Shown piece after piece: positions 9,767-18,566 of a stretch of DNA of 64,000 nucleotides. Under the pieces are notes generated by a model. The model ran no database searches. It was given only the letters and a program-made list of their open reading frames with translations, and was not told the DNA's origin. Position 1 is the stretch's first letter, and every line of letters begins with the position of its first letter. Source of the stretch: Geoanaerobacter pelophilus (GTDB lineage Bacteria > Desulfobacterota > Desulfuromonadia > Geobacterales > DSM-12255); contig NZ_JAHCVJ010000001.1 in the NCBI RefSeq assembly GCF_018476885.1, forward strand, positions 1,054,001 to 1,118,000, in the 5' to 3' direction. The translations under genes were made by a program, and so were the position numbers.

Positions 9767-11173
9767 TCACCTTTGACCGTTTGGAGGCTCGACCAGCAGC
9801 TGCAATGCCTCAATCAGGTGCGGAAAGTCTTCGTCCTGCAAGGTGCGCAGATCAAGCAGGTAGCGGTCACGGTAGATTCGCCCCAGCACCGGCACCCTCC
9901 CCTTGCGCAATGACTGATCGATCTGTTGGGCGGACAAGTGCTCAGCAGTCACTGCAATCAGCCAGGTCGGCAGGTTGAGCAGCGGCAACGCGCCGCCACC
10001 GACCTGGGAACTACCTTCGTGCAGCGAAAGCGCAACAGAGGAGGGTATCTTCCCCCGGAGCCGACGCAGCCAACTTTGGCCCCTTTTCCTGAGTTCAGCA
10101 GGTTGAGACGTCAGCATCCGCAAGGTTGGGATCTCGGCCAGCGCTTGCCGTTCATCGCGATAAAGCCTGAGCGTGGCCTCCAGCCCCGCCAGGGTGAGCT
10201 TATCGATGCGAATTGCCCGAAGCAGCGGATGACGGCGCAGTTTGTCCATAATCGGCTTCTTCCCCAGGATGATCCCTGCCTGCGGCCCGCCGAGCATCTT
10301 ATCGCCGCTGCAGGTAATGATGTCGGCGCCGCTGCTCACGTAGTCGCTGATGGTGGTCTCGCCTAAAACGCCGTACGGCGCCAGGTCGAGCAGTGAGCCG
10401 CTGCCGATATCGGCCATGACCGGAATGCCGTGTCGGCGGCCGAGATCAACCAATCCGGCAACAGTGACTTCTGCGGTAAAACCGACCACCGCGAAGTTGC
10501 TGGTATGGACTTTAAGCAGCAGCGCAGTCTCGGCGGACAGTGCCGCCTGGTAATCTTTCAAATGAGTGCGATTAGTGGCGCCGACCTCGCGCAGGATGCC
10601 GCCACTCTGACGCATGACATCAGGAATCCGGAACGCCCCGCCGATCTCAACCAGTTCGCCTCTGGAGACAACGACCTCCCGTCCCGCAGCCATCCCCGAA
10701 AGAGCCAGCAGCACCGCAGCCGCGTTGTTATTGACCACGATGGCGGCCTCGGCGCCGGTCAGCTCGCACAGCAGGGACTCCACATGGCTGTAACGCTCCC
10801 CCCGCTCACCGGTCTCGATATCGATTTCAAGATTGCTGTAACGCCCGGCAACAGCGGCTATCTGCTCGCAGGCAGACCGGCTGAGCAGGGATCGTCCCAG
10901 GTTGGTGTGAATGACCACCCCGGTGCCGTTGATAACCGGCCTGAGGCTGCTTGCCGATAGCCGGCCGAGCTCCTCCTGCACCAGCGAGGCCAGCTGCTCT
11001 TCGTTGATGTTGTGAGGCAATACCCCGTTTACCGAATCCAGCCGGAGCCGATCAAGGGTTCCCCTGATTGCCTGCATCACCAGTGGTCGGGGATGGTCCA
11101 CCAACAGGGAAATAATCGGCGGCCAGGTCAGCAGCTTGTCTACCTTGGGGATTCGGCTCAGCTCTTTTGCCAT
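9767..11173 (-). CDS. selA: L-seryl-tRNA(Sec) selenium transferase
   Basis: Cytoplasmic PLP enzyme converting seryl-tRNA(Sec) to selenocysteinyl-tRNA(Sec) with selenophosphate. At 468 aa it matches bacterial SelA. Seen: N-terminal tRNA-binding domain beginning IPKVDKLL, the GTGVVIHTNLGRSLLS motif, and the PLP lysine K292 in SGDKMLGGPQAGI. It is divergent from yedF across 150 bp, and tRNA-Sec lies 740 bp away, so this is a compact selenium locus. The organism should therefore make selenoproteins, though I identified none inside the window. Confidence 0.97.
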   Translation of the reverse strand: MAKELSRIPKVDKLLTWPPIISLLVDHPRPLVMQAIRGTLDRLRLDSVNGVLPHNINEEQLASLVQEELGRLSASSLRPVINGTGVVIHTNLGRSLLSRSACEQIAAVAGRYSNLEIDIETGERGERYSHVESLLCELTGAEAAIVVNNNAAAVLLALSGMAAGREVVVSRGELVEIGGAFRIPDVMRQSGGILREVGATNRTHLKDYQAALSAETALLLKVHTSNFAVVGFTAEVTVAGLVDLGRRHGIPVMADIGSGSLLDLAPYGVLGETTISDYVSSGADIITCSGDKMLGGPQAGIILGKKPIMDKLRRHPLLRAIRIDKLTLAGLEATLRLYRDERQALAEIPTLRMLTSQPAELRKRGQSWLRRLRGKIPSSVALSLHEGSSQVGGGALPLLNLPTWLIAVTAEHLSAQQIDQSLRKGRVPVLGRIYRDRYLLDLRTLQDEDFPHLIEALQLLVEPPNGQR

Positions 11174-11323
11174 AATTCACTCCTGAAAAAATTGCCATTA
11201 CGACCGGCCGATGTGCTAGAATACACCGCCTTCAGGCCCTGTGACCCGCACAATGCGGATCAATAATACCACAGACATCTGCCCGAGGCTCTATTCTTTC
11301 ATTTATATGCCATTGGAGAACGC

Positions 11324-11908
11324 ATGAAGACTATTGACTGCAGAAACATGGCCTGCCCGGCCCCGGTGGTGACGACCAAAAAAGCGCTTGAAGAATCGGG
11401 CGCCGAAAAGCTTGAACTGCTGGTTGACGCAGGAGCGGCACGGGAAAACGTCACCCGTTTCCTGCAAAACCGCGGTTACCAGGTTGCCGAAACCGAGCTG
11501 GAGCAGGGCTTCGCTCTCAGGATCGACACGACTGCTGCGGCCCCCCCCAGGACCCAAGCGGCACACAAAAGCGGGGAGACTGTCATCCTCCTGACATCCG
11601 ACAGATTGGGGGACGGACCGGAAGAACTCGGTAAACTGCTGATGAAAAACTTCGTCATCACCCTGCTGGAACTCCCTGATCTCCCGTCACGGATGATCTT
11701 TCTCAACACTGCCGTCCACCTCACCACCGAAGGGTCGGAAGTGGTCGAACCCCTGCAGAAACTGGCCAACATGGGAGTAGAGGTCCTTTCCTGCGGCCTC
11801 TGCCTTGACTTTTTCCACAAAAAAGAGAAACTCAAAGTTGGAAGTGTCACAAACATGTACAACAGCGCTGAAGCCCTAATGGCTGCCGGTTCTGTGATCA
11901 AGCTGTAA
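11324..11908 (+). CDS. yedF: Sulfurtransferase-like selenium metabolism protein YedF
   Basis: 194-aa cytoplasmic protein with two domains. The first (1-75) is TusA-like with the CPAP active-site motif in CRNMACPAPVV; the second (about 85-194) is DsrE-like with cysteines in VEVLSCGLCLDFF. The pairing is the form repeatedly found next to selenium genes. Here it stands between selA and the tRNA-Sec gene, with only 7 bp between its stop and the tRNA, so the tRNA may be read from the same promoter. A role in selenium delivery is a family-level inference. Confidence 0.9.
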   Translation: MKTIDCRNMACPAPVVTTKKALEESGAEKLELLVDAGAARENVTRFLQNRGYQVAETELEQGFALRIDTTAAAPPRTQAAHKSGETVILLTSDRLGDGPEELGKLLMKNFVITLLELPDLPSRMIFLNTAVHLTTEGSEVVEPLQKLANMGVEVLSCGLCLDFFHKKEKLKVGSVTNMYNSAEALMAAGSVIKL

Positions 11909-11915
11909 TCCTTCC

Positions 11916-12013
11916 GGAGGTACGACGGTCGCTGGTGGGCCGCGCGGTCTTCAAAACCGTTGAGGGGGGTGAGAAACTTCCCTGGTGGGTTCGATTCCCA
12001 TGTACCTCCGCCA
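11916..12013 (+). tRNA. selC: tRNA-Sec (UCA anticodon), CCA encoded
   Basis: 98-nt gene. The 8-bp acceptor stem GGAGGTAC pairs with GTACCTCC (12002-12009), followed by discriminator G and CCA at 12011-12013. The anticodon loop CTTCAAA contains TCA. A long variable arm precedes the T-arm GGGTTCGATTCCC. The 8-bp acceptor and UCA anticodon identify the selenocysteine tRNA. It adjoins yedF and selA. The accessory region starts 20 bp after CCA, so its 3' side seems to be the insertion landmark. Confidence 0.96.
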
Positions 12014-12033
12014 ATAGACATAAGGTGCTTAAA

Positions 12034-12117
12034 TGTCCCTTGAAGCATAATGTAGCAACGGTTGCCACTTTATGCTTCATAATATTTGTTGCCAATTTAT
12101 GCTTCATTTTTGCAACA
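12034..12117 (+). repeat. Putative left end of a Tn7-like transposon (three 19-bp repeats)
   Basis: Starts with TGT, ends with ACA and holds three copies of one 19-bp motif: 12041-12059 (TGAAGCATAATGTAGCAAC), 12061-12079 inverted to it (GTTGCCACTTTATGCTTCA) and 12088-12106 (GTTGCCAATTTATGCTTCA). The first two form a near-perfect 39-bp palindrome. The same order, one forward and two reversed sites, recurs at 52631-52717. Multiple short TnsB-type sites beginning with TGT are the hallmark of Tn7-family ends. Assignment to the tns genes at 26 kb is an inference. No 5-bp duplication was found (left flank TTAAA). Confidence 0.6.
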
Positions 12118-12150
12118 AGAATACACTGGCGACCGTTTGACCGTTTCCCA

Positions 12151-12187
12151 AAAAAATTGCCGTCTCCGATGGAGGCGGCAATTTTTT
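12151..12187. terminator. Bidirectional terminator between selC and hsdM
   Basis: A 17-bp stem (left arm AAAAAATTGCCGTCTCC, one mismatch against the right arm) with loop GAT is flanked by six A and six T, so it can stop transcription from selC on the plus strand and from the hsdM operon on the minus strand. Confidence 0.85.
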
Positions 12188-12217
12188 AATCAAATTATCC
12201 TGAGCAGCCTGTCTATT

Positions 12218-13705
12218 TCAGGGAGAAGTGACGTCCGCTCCTACATCTTCAGCAATAAGCCTAAGCTGCTCCAGCGCTCCCTCGAGATCTTCAATCATAT
12301 CCCTCAATATAACATCAGGTGCAGGAAGGTTGGCTGAGTCCTCAAGACTTTCATCCTTCAGCCAGAAGATGTCCAAGCTCGCCTTGTCTCTGGCAATAAT
12401 CTCGTCGTAGCTATAGGCGCGCCAGCGACCAGCCGGGGTTTCCTCGTTCCAGGTGGCGGTGCGTTCGTGCCGGTTAACAGGGTTGTAGCATGTGACGAAC
12501 TCGTCCAGGTCCCTGCGCTGGAGTGGGTTCGTCTTCAGGGTGAAGTGCATGTTGGTGCGCAGATCGTAGATCCATAGCTTCTTTGTCCATGGCGTCTCGG
12601 AGGCCGGCTTCTTGTCGAAGAAGATGACATTCGCCTTTACCCCCTGGGCGTAGAAGAGCCCAGTGGGGAGGCGCAGCAGGGTATGGACGTCGCACTCGTG
12701 GAGGAGCTTCTTGCGGATCGTCTCCCCGGCACCGCCCTCGAACAACACATTATCCGGCACGACTACCGCAGCCCGCCCGTGCTGCTTCAGCAGGGTCTTG
12801 ATGTGCTGGACGAAGTTCAGCTGTTTGTTGGAGGTGGTGGCCCAGAAGTCTTCCCGCTCGATGGTCTCCTTCTCGTTGTAAGCCTTGCCGTCCTCGCCGA
12901 TGATGGTGGTGGAACTCTTCTTGCCGAAGGGAGGATTGGTAAGGACAAGTGAGAAGCGGTCGCCGGGATCGGCAGCCAACGCGTCGCCGACGGTAAGTGG
13001 CAGCGTGTCGCTGCCGATCCCGTGGAGCATCAGGTTCATGGCGCAGAGCCGGGCAGTAGCGTGCACGAGTTCCCAGCCCCGCAGGGCTTTCTCGTTCAGG
13101 TTCTTCTTCTGGTCCCGGTCGAGGCGGTGGTGTTTGGAGATGTAATCATGGGCAGCCAACAGGAAGCCACCGGTGCCGCAGGCCGGGTCGCAGACCGTAT
13201 CGGCGGGTCCCGGAGCGGTCACGTCTACCATCGCCTGAATCAGCGGACGGGGGGTGAAGTATTGACCTGCCCCGCTCTTGGTATCTTGGGCGTTTTTCTC
13301 CAGCAACCCCTCGTAGGCATCCCCCTTCACGTCGGCACTCAGCATCGACCAGTTTTCCTTGTCGATCAGGTCAACGATCAGGCGGCGCAATTTGGCTGGG
13401 TCCTGGAACTTGTTCTGCGCCCGGCCAAAGATGAGCCCCAGAAGCCCCTTCTCTTGGCCGAGTTTTTCCAACGTGTGACGGTAGTGGTCGAACAGTTCGT
13501 CGCCGTCCTTCTTCAGGAGGCTCGGCCAGTCGTAGCCGGATGGAACGGGGCTCTTCTGATCAAAAGGTTTTTTCGTCCTCTCGTAAGCCATCTTGAGGAA
13601 GAGGAGGAAGGTGAGTTGCTCGACGTAGTCGCCGTAGCTCATGCCATCGTCGCGGAGAACGTTGCAGTAATTCCATAGTTTGCTGACAATTGCGGCTGGG
13701 GTCAT
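12218..13705 (-). CDS. hsdM: Type I restriction-modification DNA methyltransferase subunit
   Basis: N6-adenine methylase subunit of a type I complex, 495 aa. It has the HsdM N-terminal helical domain (about 5-120), SAM-binding motif I DPACGTGGF at 173-181 and the catalytic NPPFG at 257-261, then the YNEKETIEREDFW region and a C-terminal helical tail. Its start overlaps the stop of the upstream MBL-fold gene (ATGA at 13702-13705), so translation is coupled. It is last in a long minus-strand operon and is separated from hsdS by six other genes, unlike the usual adjacent hsdM-hsdS. Confidence 0.95.
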   Translation of the reverse strand: MTPAAIVSKLWNYCNVLRDDGMSYGDYVEQLTFLLFLKMAYERTKKPFDQKSPVPSGYDWPSLLKKDGDELFDHYRHTLEKLGQEKGLLGLIFGRAQNKFQDPAKLRRLIVDLIDKENWSMLSADVKGDAYEGLLEKNAQDTKSGAGQYFTPRPLIQAMVDVTAPGPADTVCDPACGTGGFLLAAHDYISKHHRLDRDQKKNLNEKALRGWELVHATARLCAMNLMLHGIGSDTLPLTVGDALAADPGDRFSLVLTNPPFGKKSSTTIIGEDGKAYNEKETIEREDFWATTSNKQLNFVQHIKTLLKQHGRAAVVVPDNVLFEGGAGETIRKKLLHECDVHTLLRLPTGLFYAQGVKANVIFFDKKPASETPWTKKLWIYDLRTNMHFTLKTNPLQRRDLDEFVTCYNPVNRHERTATWNEETPAGRWRAYSYDEIIARDKASLDIFWLKDESLEDSANLPAPDVILRDMIEDLEGALEQLRLIAEDVGADVTSP

Positions 13706-15381
13706 CTAATACTCTTTCTGGTGCGCCGAGCTTTCTTTGGCGACGCAGTCATTAGTTTATCTGCATCTGCGGTAAACTTAGGCATTTCATCAGCAATTGA
13801 TATTGCATGTGAATCCACCATCCATGCTTTTCCATCAAAGCTAAGCCGGACATCACCCACATCTCCGCTCCCGTCAACGGATTTATGAATAATCGTCTTG
13901 TAGTCTTGAACCTTGTCAGCAGACGGACGCGAAGTGAATAGCAGTTGCATATCATCGCCGGACTTACGTACCTGGCCGATGAACTCGGCAAATTCTTTGG
14001 ATGGTCTTGTTTTATCGGTAGTCGCGTGGGAAATAAGCAGGAAAGAGCCTTCAGTTTGCTTGTGATAGTTCGCTTCCAGCAGCACATTGTAAAAGTCCCA
14101 GTTGTAGCCTGCATGGTGGGCGATCTGGATCACGTGTAACGGCAGGAGAGGTGCCAACAGAGCAGGATAGAACCCGCTTTTCCCGGCTGCAAAATCCACG
14201 CACCCCGCATCACCGGACACCAGAATCCCCTGTTTCTCAGCTTCAAGACGCATGATGTAGCTGAGCTGATTGCTTGGCGTTATTGATCGTTTCTTCACCG
14301 GTGTATAGGTGAACATTGCTAGGTAGTCACCGACAGGGAGCTTGTCGCGCAGGCTTTTGACCAGCCTCTGTGAAGGACCAAGGAGGGTAAGAACTGGGCC
14401 ATCCGATACGAGGTTCGCACCCGGGATGAAACGGGCCTGCGCGCTCTGCCATATGTAACGTATCGGCTTGCCAGCCTCGATCGTCTGACAGGCAATGGGA
14501 ACGCTTTTGGCTTTCAGTGCTTCTACGACCTTGAATAGATGGGACGCGGTAATGGCGTCCTTTGCCTGTGACTTACGGATCTGGGCAAAATGAACGGCAT
14601 CCGGCTCAGCGTGGGTAGATCCTCTACTCCAACGCCCCTTGAAATAATCAAAGCGGCTTTCAGGATTAATTCTGATATAACGGTCGAAAAGAGGTTCCTG
14701 AGCGAGTATTGGTTTTCCAACTGCCTCCTTGTGCAATGAAAACGATGAAAAATCCATAAGATCCTCATCACTTAAAAAATTGCCGATTGTTGAATCCGCA
14801 TCTTTAAGATGTCTTTGAAACAGTCCTACAGCAGAATCCGTCTCCCCATTCCAGGTAAACGCTTCCTCTGAAAATTCACGCTTGAAATTCTGCCTCGGAA
14901 AGGATGCTTTCCGTGGTTCGTCCGCAGCCCTTTCCAGTGTTCGTAACTCTTCGCACGCTGCCAGTTTGACTCCTAAGTAGCGCTCCAATGTTTCCGCGCC
15001 GTATTTCTTGGCAAATTGGTGAGCCAAAAGTTGCTCGCTTCGCACCCTGATGCCGGCAGGCTGGTACTCCGTGTCATTCGCAACCGGGGGTAGCCAGGCT
15101 TCGCCGATTTCGATACCAGGGTCTTTAATTATTGGGATCAGACCATATAGATGATCTTCGTCGTAATGAGTGCCTATCAGCAGGTCCAGCCGGATTTTCC
15201 CGTCGCCGAACATCTGCCGAAGCTTCTTGAGCACATGGTCCTGAAGATAGCCCTTGCTCTTGTTTACACTAATGCCGGCGTCGGCGAGGATGCGAATTTG
15301 TTTGCCTGCCTTGTCTTTAAATTGGAGCAGGAGACTGGAGCCTAGCTGAACTTCGAACATGTCAATTTGGATCTTTGCCAT
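13702..15381 (-). CDS. Metallo-beta-lactamase-fold protein in the type I RM operon
   Basis: 559-aa protein with an N-terminal MBL fold resembling the ComEC/Rec2-type hydrolase branch. The zinc motif HxDxDH is present (THYDEDH at 71-77), then QIAHHAGYNWDF with a second His pair and a SHATTDKTRPSKEF stretch. The ATG at 15381 is chosen because GGAGAG precedes it; the upstream TTG is weaker. The role in the RM operon is unknown; MBL nucleases and hydrolases do occur in defence loci. It overlaps hsdM by 4 nt and follows the upstream nuclease by 29 bp. Confidence 0.75.
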   Translation of the reverse strand: MAKIQIDMFEVQLGSSLLLQFKDKAGKQIRILADAGISVNKSKGYLQDHVLKKLRQMFGDGKIRLDLLIGTHYDEDHLYGLIPIIKDPGIEIGEAWLPPVANDTEYQPAGIRVRSEQLLAHQFAKKYGAETLERYLGVKLAACEELRTLERAADEPRKASFPRQNFKREFSEEAFTWNGETDSAVGLFQRHLKDADSTIGNFLSDEDLMDFSSFSLHKEAVGKPILAQEPLFDRYIRINPESRFDYFKGRWSRGSTHAEPDAVHFAQIRKSQAKDAITASHLFKVVEALKAKSVPIACQTIEAGKPIRYIWQSAQARFIPGANLVSDGPVLTLLGPSQRLVKSLRDKLPVGDYLAMFTYTPVKKRSITPSNQLSYIMRLEAEKQGILVSGDAGCVDFAAGKSGFYPALLAPLLPLHVIQIAHHAGYNWDFYNVLLEANYHKQTEGSFLLISHATTDKTRPSKEFAEFIGQVRKSGDDMQLLFTSRPSADKVQDYKTIIHKSVDGSGDVGDVRLSFDGKAWMVDSHAISIADEMPKFTADADKLMTASPKKARRTRKSIR

Positions 15382-15410
15382 TCCGCTCTCCAAGCCCGTT
15401 TATTGAAATC

Positions 15411-16511
15411 TTAAGCTTCAATTGCCGCCAACTGCTCCATCCTGTCGGCAATAAACACAAACATCTCCAGAGCCTTGTCCAGATTGGCCTGATCGATAAA
15501 CACATCAAGTGTATATTTGCCAGACTCGTTAAAAACGCCGAAGCTCATCAACTCCTTACGAAGTGCTGCCAACTCTTCCTGAGAAACATCGAGATATTCG
15601 AAATAGAAGTTAAAATGCCCATTAGGCCATCCATAGGCGAACGACGTAACTTTACTGTTGCTGGCAAACTTGATGCGGAGCGAGAAGCCCTGCTTGCCCC
15701 ACGAAACAATCAGGTTACGCTGCTGTGCAATGCCGAATAGTTTGTCAAAATACTCACGACTTTCCGAAGGAAGGCTGGCAAGAAACTTGGTCTGATTGGT
15801 TGGTGTCGTGGAGCCACCTTCTTTCTTCTGCCTGGCCCTTTCGGTCAAACCGATCAATCGCGGGACAACGGCCCTTCTCTCGCCGCCAAGGTACTGCTTC
15901 ACCTCGACGCCGATTACCTCAATGTCAGACATTTTGTCATTCATGAACTCAATCAGCCGCTGCAATTCTCGTGGGATTTCATCGGCAACAAAGACAAGGC
16001 GGATTTTGCCTTCCTTGAGATTTTTTTCGACAGTTTTCCAGTATTGATCCAGCGCATCCTCTTCACGGGAACCGACCAAGTCTGCAACCAACTCGTCGAG
16101 GTCTTTTTGTTGCAGGCGCGCCGTTTCAGCAGCATCTTGCCTGAGACGGTCGACAGACCAATAGATAGTGCCATTGGCAGCGTAGTCGAGCATCTGGGCG
16201 ACAACTTCCCGGCGGATGCGGGTATCAGTCGCCCGTTTGCACTCTATGAACGTTGGAATCCCATCCTGATCTACAAACAGATGATCGAGACTCCAGTTGT
16301 CGCTTCCGTCCTGACAAGATGGGACGCCAGCCTCTCGTTTTATGAGTAACCATTTGCGCGGATAATCGGGATTGATTTGATCGCCGGGAACGAGGTCGGG
16401 GTAGTCCTCCAAAAGACCTTGGAGAATATCTTCCGCGGCATATGGCGTCTCCTCCATTGGAACGAGCACTTTATCTGTTTCTCCAACGAGAAATATCTTA
16501 GCCTTTGACAT
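15411..16511 (-). CDS. PD-(D/E)XK nuclease-like protein (DUF91/NucS-type region)
   Basis: 366-aa protein starting at the ATG at 16511 behind GGAGAGCGA. A restriction-endonuclease-like core is visible: D76 in LDHLFVD, then E90-x-K92 in PTFIECKRATD, followed by a helix with REVVAQMLDYA. This D...ExK pattern is typical of NucS/DUF91-type and related nucleases. The C-terminal part (about 240-366) resembles a predicted DNA- or protein-binding module that I cannot name. It sits between two other accessory genes of the RM operon. Nuclease activity is an inference from the motif. Confidence 0.7.
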   Translation of the reverse strand: MSKAKIFLVGETDKVLVPMEETPYAAEDILQGLLEDYPDLVPGDQINPDYPRKWLLIKREAGVPSCQDGSDNWSLDHLFVDQDGIPTFIECKRATDTRIRREVVAQMLDYAANGTIYWSVDRLRQDAAETARLQQKDLDELVADLVGSREEDALDQYWKTVEKNLKEGKIRLVFVADEIPRELQRLIEFMNDKMSDIEVIGVEVKQYLGGERRAVVPRLIGLTERARQKKEGGSTTPTNQTKFLASLPSESREYFDKLFGIAQQRNLIVSWGKQGFSLRIKFASNSKVTSFAYGWPNGHFNFYFEYLDVSQEELAALRKELMSFGVFNESGKYTLDVFIDQANLDKALEMFVFIADRMEQLAAIEA

Positions 16512-16545
16512 TCGCTCTCCGTTCACTATCCGTTAAATTCAACAA

Positions 16546-17604
16546 CTAAACTGCTTCCACATATTCAATCTTCACTTCAGGGTATTTCTCCTTGATCGCT
16601 TCCATCGCGGGGATTGTCCCTGTGCCCCACATCTTAGTCAGAGCATAGGTTTTCCCGTTTATGCGGAACAGTTCCCCGTCCTCATTGAAATAGCGTCGGG
16701 GTTCATAAAGTGCGCCACGCTGGCCGCGAACCTTTTCTGCCCTCTGATGGAACTCCTCCTCAGAGCACTCACCTTCGACAATCAGCCAGCGTTCACTGCC
16801 GGGCAGCAGCGGCAGCAACTCCTCTGGCGTCTTTCCTCTGCCTATCATCGCTTTGACGACTTGATAGATCATGCGCCTCTTCGGAAGGTTCTGATACTCA
16901 GCACCTTCGATTCTAAGATTAAAGCGGGTAAGATCGCGGTTAGTCTGCTGCTGCCTTGCCTGGCGCTGTTCTACCGCTTTTTCCCTGATTCGCACCTGAT
17001 AATCGGTGGCCTCAGGCAGGGGAACGATCTGCTGAACGTCGAGGAGGATACGCTCCCCCAGTCGGTACGGCTTTAGCCGAATGCAGCGGATATCCATGTC
17101 ACGTTGATTCAGCCACATTACCGAGGTGGTCAACTCTTTTGAAAATTCAGCCGAGGCCAGAATGATGCGGACATCCTGCGCAAACTCCTCCTGGTTCGGC
17201 TCATCCCAACCCAGAAAATCAAGAATTGCCGCCTCGGCGTCCCCATCCTTACCGTGGACCTTTAGATAATCGGCATGCACGGATACGACCTTGGCAAACG
17301 TCATTGTCGATACCATCGCGGCATAACGGATGGCCTGCAACTCCATGTGGCCGCCGTCCTCAGTGCGCTTCAATTCAATAACCACGAGGTTTCCGGTCCG
17401 GTCAAGCCCAAGCAGATCGATACGGCGACGACTATCTTCCCATTCGCCAAACTCTTCGGTAATCACCATAACGTCACGGTCAATGACGCTGATAGAATCA
17501 AGCAGAAGTCGCTGGAGATCAGCCCGCTCACGGATGCCGGCGGAAATGAAGGATGTCTCCTCCAGCGGATGAATTGCATCGGTAGTTATTTCATATACGG
17601 GCAT
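16546..17604 (-). CDS. Second PD-(D/E)XK nuclease-like protein (DUF91-type)
   Basis: 352-aa protein with GAGGT before its ATG. The N-terminal domain shows RRIDLLGLDRTGNLVVIELKR with D63, E77 and K79, the D...ExK core of the PD-(D/E)XK fold, followed by ELQAIRYAAMVS. The middle has a basic Q-rich helix (EKAVEQRQARQQQTNRDL) and the C-terminus a compact domain. It is not closely similar in sequence to the neighbouring nuclease although both have the same catalytic pattern. It belongs to the same operon (34 bp before the next gene). Function in restriction is inferred from context. Confidence 0.7.
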   Translation of the reverse strand: MPVYEITTDAIHPLEETSFISAGIRERADLQRLLLDSISVIDRDVMVITEEFGEWEDSRRRIDLLGLDRTGNLVVIELKRTEDGGHMELQAIRYAAMVSTMTFAKVVSVHADYLKVHGKDGDAEAAILDFLGWDEPNQEEFAQDVRIILASAEFSKELTTSVMWLNQRDMDIRCIRLKPYRLGERILLDVQQIVPLPEATDYQVRIREKAVEQRQARQQQTNRDLTRFNLRIEGAEYQNLPKRRMIYQVVKAMIGRGKTPEELLPLLPGSERWLIVEGECSEEEFHQRAEKVRGQRGALYEPRRYFNEDGELFRINGKTYALTKMWGTGTIPAMEAIKEKYPEVKIEYVEAV

Positions 17605-17685
17605 GGACTACCTCACTTTACTTATATATTCCTTCTAACGAGAGTCCGTTGCAGAAGTAACAATGAGCTTGCATTGAGTCTGGAT

Positions 17686-18534
17686 TCATAATGAGCCCTC
17701 AGCTTCTTCCTCACGGATTTCTTCGTCCGATCCTGCTGTGAGACGCCTGTCATATAGCGAAAAACGGCGTTCTAGATGTTGCCCAACCAAGTGGATAAGA
17801 ACGGAGGGAATTGCCCAAATCCCAAATAATATACCTAGCAAAAGAAGATGATGCGAAGAGCTAGTATTTGAAATAATCAAAAAACATAGCCCAGCCAATA
17901 TCAGCTCAAGAAAGAATATAAATGCAGTATTGCCATGCTCCCTTAAATGCCTATATGTATCGACTAGCTCTTTGTTAGTCCAGTTTTTTTGATTTTCGGT
18001 AATTATGCCACGCCTGCGTGACAGTGAATAGGCAAGCCCATATAAGGGGGTAACTTTATTTTTAAGTCCCCAGCATTCAATTTTGTTAGTAAAAGCCGTA
18101 TACATGCGAGCAATCTGAAGTGATGAAAACCCAACAGCAACTGCAAAGGCAGAAATTACGGCTAGCAGATCAGAGTATAAGGTCGACAACACAATCACCA
18201 ATGCCCCAGCAAAAAATGTGGCTAAGTATCCATCAAGATGTATTTTTGCTGGCCATTTATTCCCTTCTTTACCAAAATCAATAACCCGAGTTGCATGGAA
18301 AGTAAGGATTGGATACGAGGCAATGTAACAAAACAGGTTTCCATACAAAAAGAGCAGGATCAATCTAGCAGCATCTAGGTCTCGAACCTCGCTTGGGATA
18401 AATAGAACTGACCTCATCTCAGGCCCAGATATGTTTGACAAGTTACTAACTATTACCATGCCAGCTATAGATGGCATTAGGTAACGGACAAGATATCCTT
18501 CCCACCATCTATTAGCATTATTTCCAGTGTTCAT
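17686..18534 (-). CDS. Multi-pass membrane protein of unknown function
   Basis: 282 aa behind a strong AAGGAGG ribosome site. About five to six hydrophobic segments: near 17-35, 58-80, 103-140 (a long double span), 205-225 and 232-255. A charged tail ends EEIREEEAEGSL. I do not recognise the family. Base composition is clearly more AT-rich than hsdR or hsdM. It follows the Mrr-like gene by 32 bp. In defence loci such a membrane protein beside a nuclease-like partner is sometimes the effector; here that is only a hypothesis. Confidence 0.65.
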   Translation of the reverse strand: MNTGNNANRWWEGYLVRYLMPSIAGMVIVSNLSNISGPEMRSVLFIPSEVRDLDAARLILLFLYGNLFCYIASYPILTFHATRVIDFGKEGNKWPAKIHLDGYLATFFAGALVIVLSTLYSDLLAVISAFAVAVGFSSLQIARMYTAFTNKIECWGLKNKVTPLYGLAYSLSRRRGIITENQKNWTNKELVDTYRHLREHGNTAFIFFLELILAGLCFLIISNTSSSHHLLLLGILFGIWAIPSVLIHLVGQHLERRFSLYDRRLTAGSDEEIREEEAEGSL

Positions 18535-18566
18535 ATCAATCCTCCTTATTTCTTTGTTTGCACTGT

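Noticed and set aside
12041-12079. Near-perfect 39-bp palindrome read as a second terminator for selC
   Set aside because: No T-run follows, the real terminator is at 12151-12187, and the arms are the 19-bp repeat found elsewhere.
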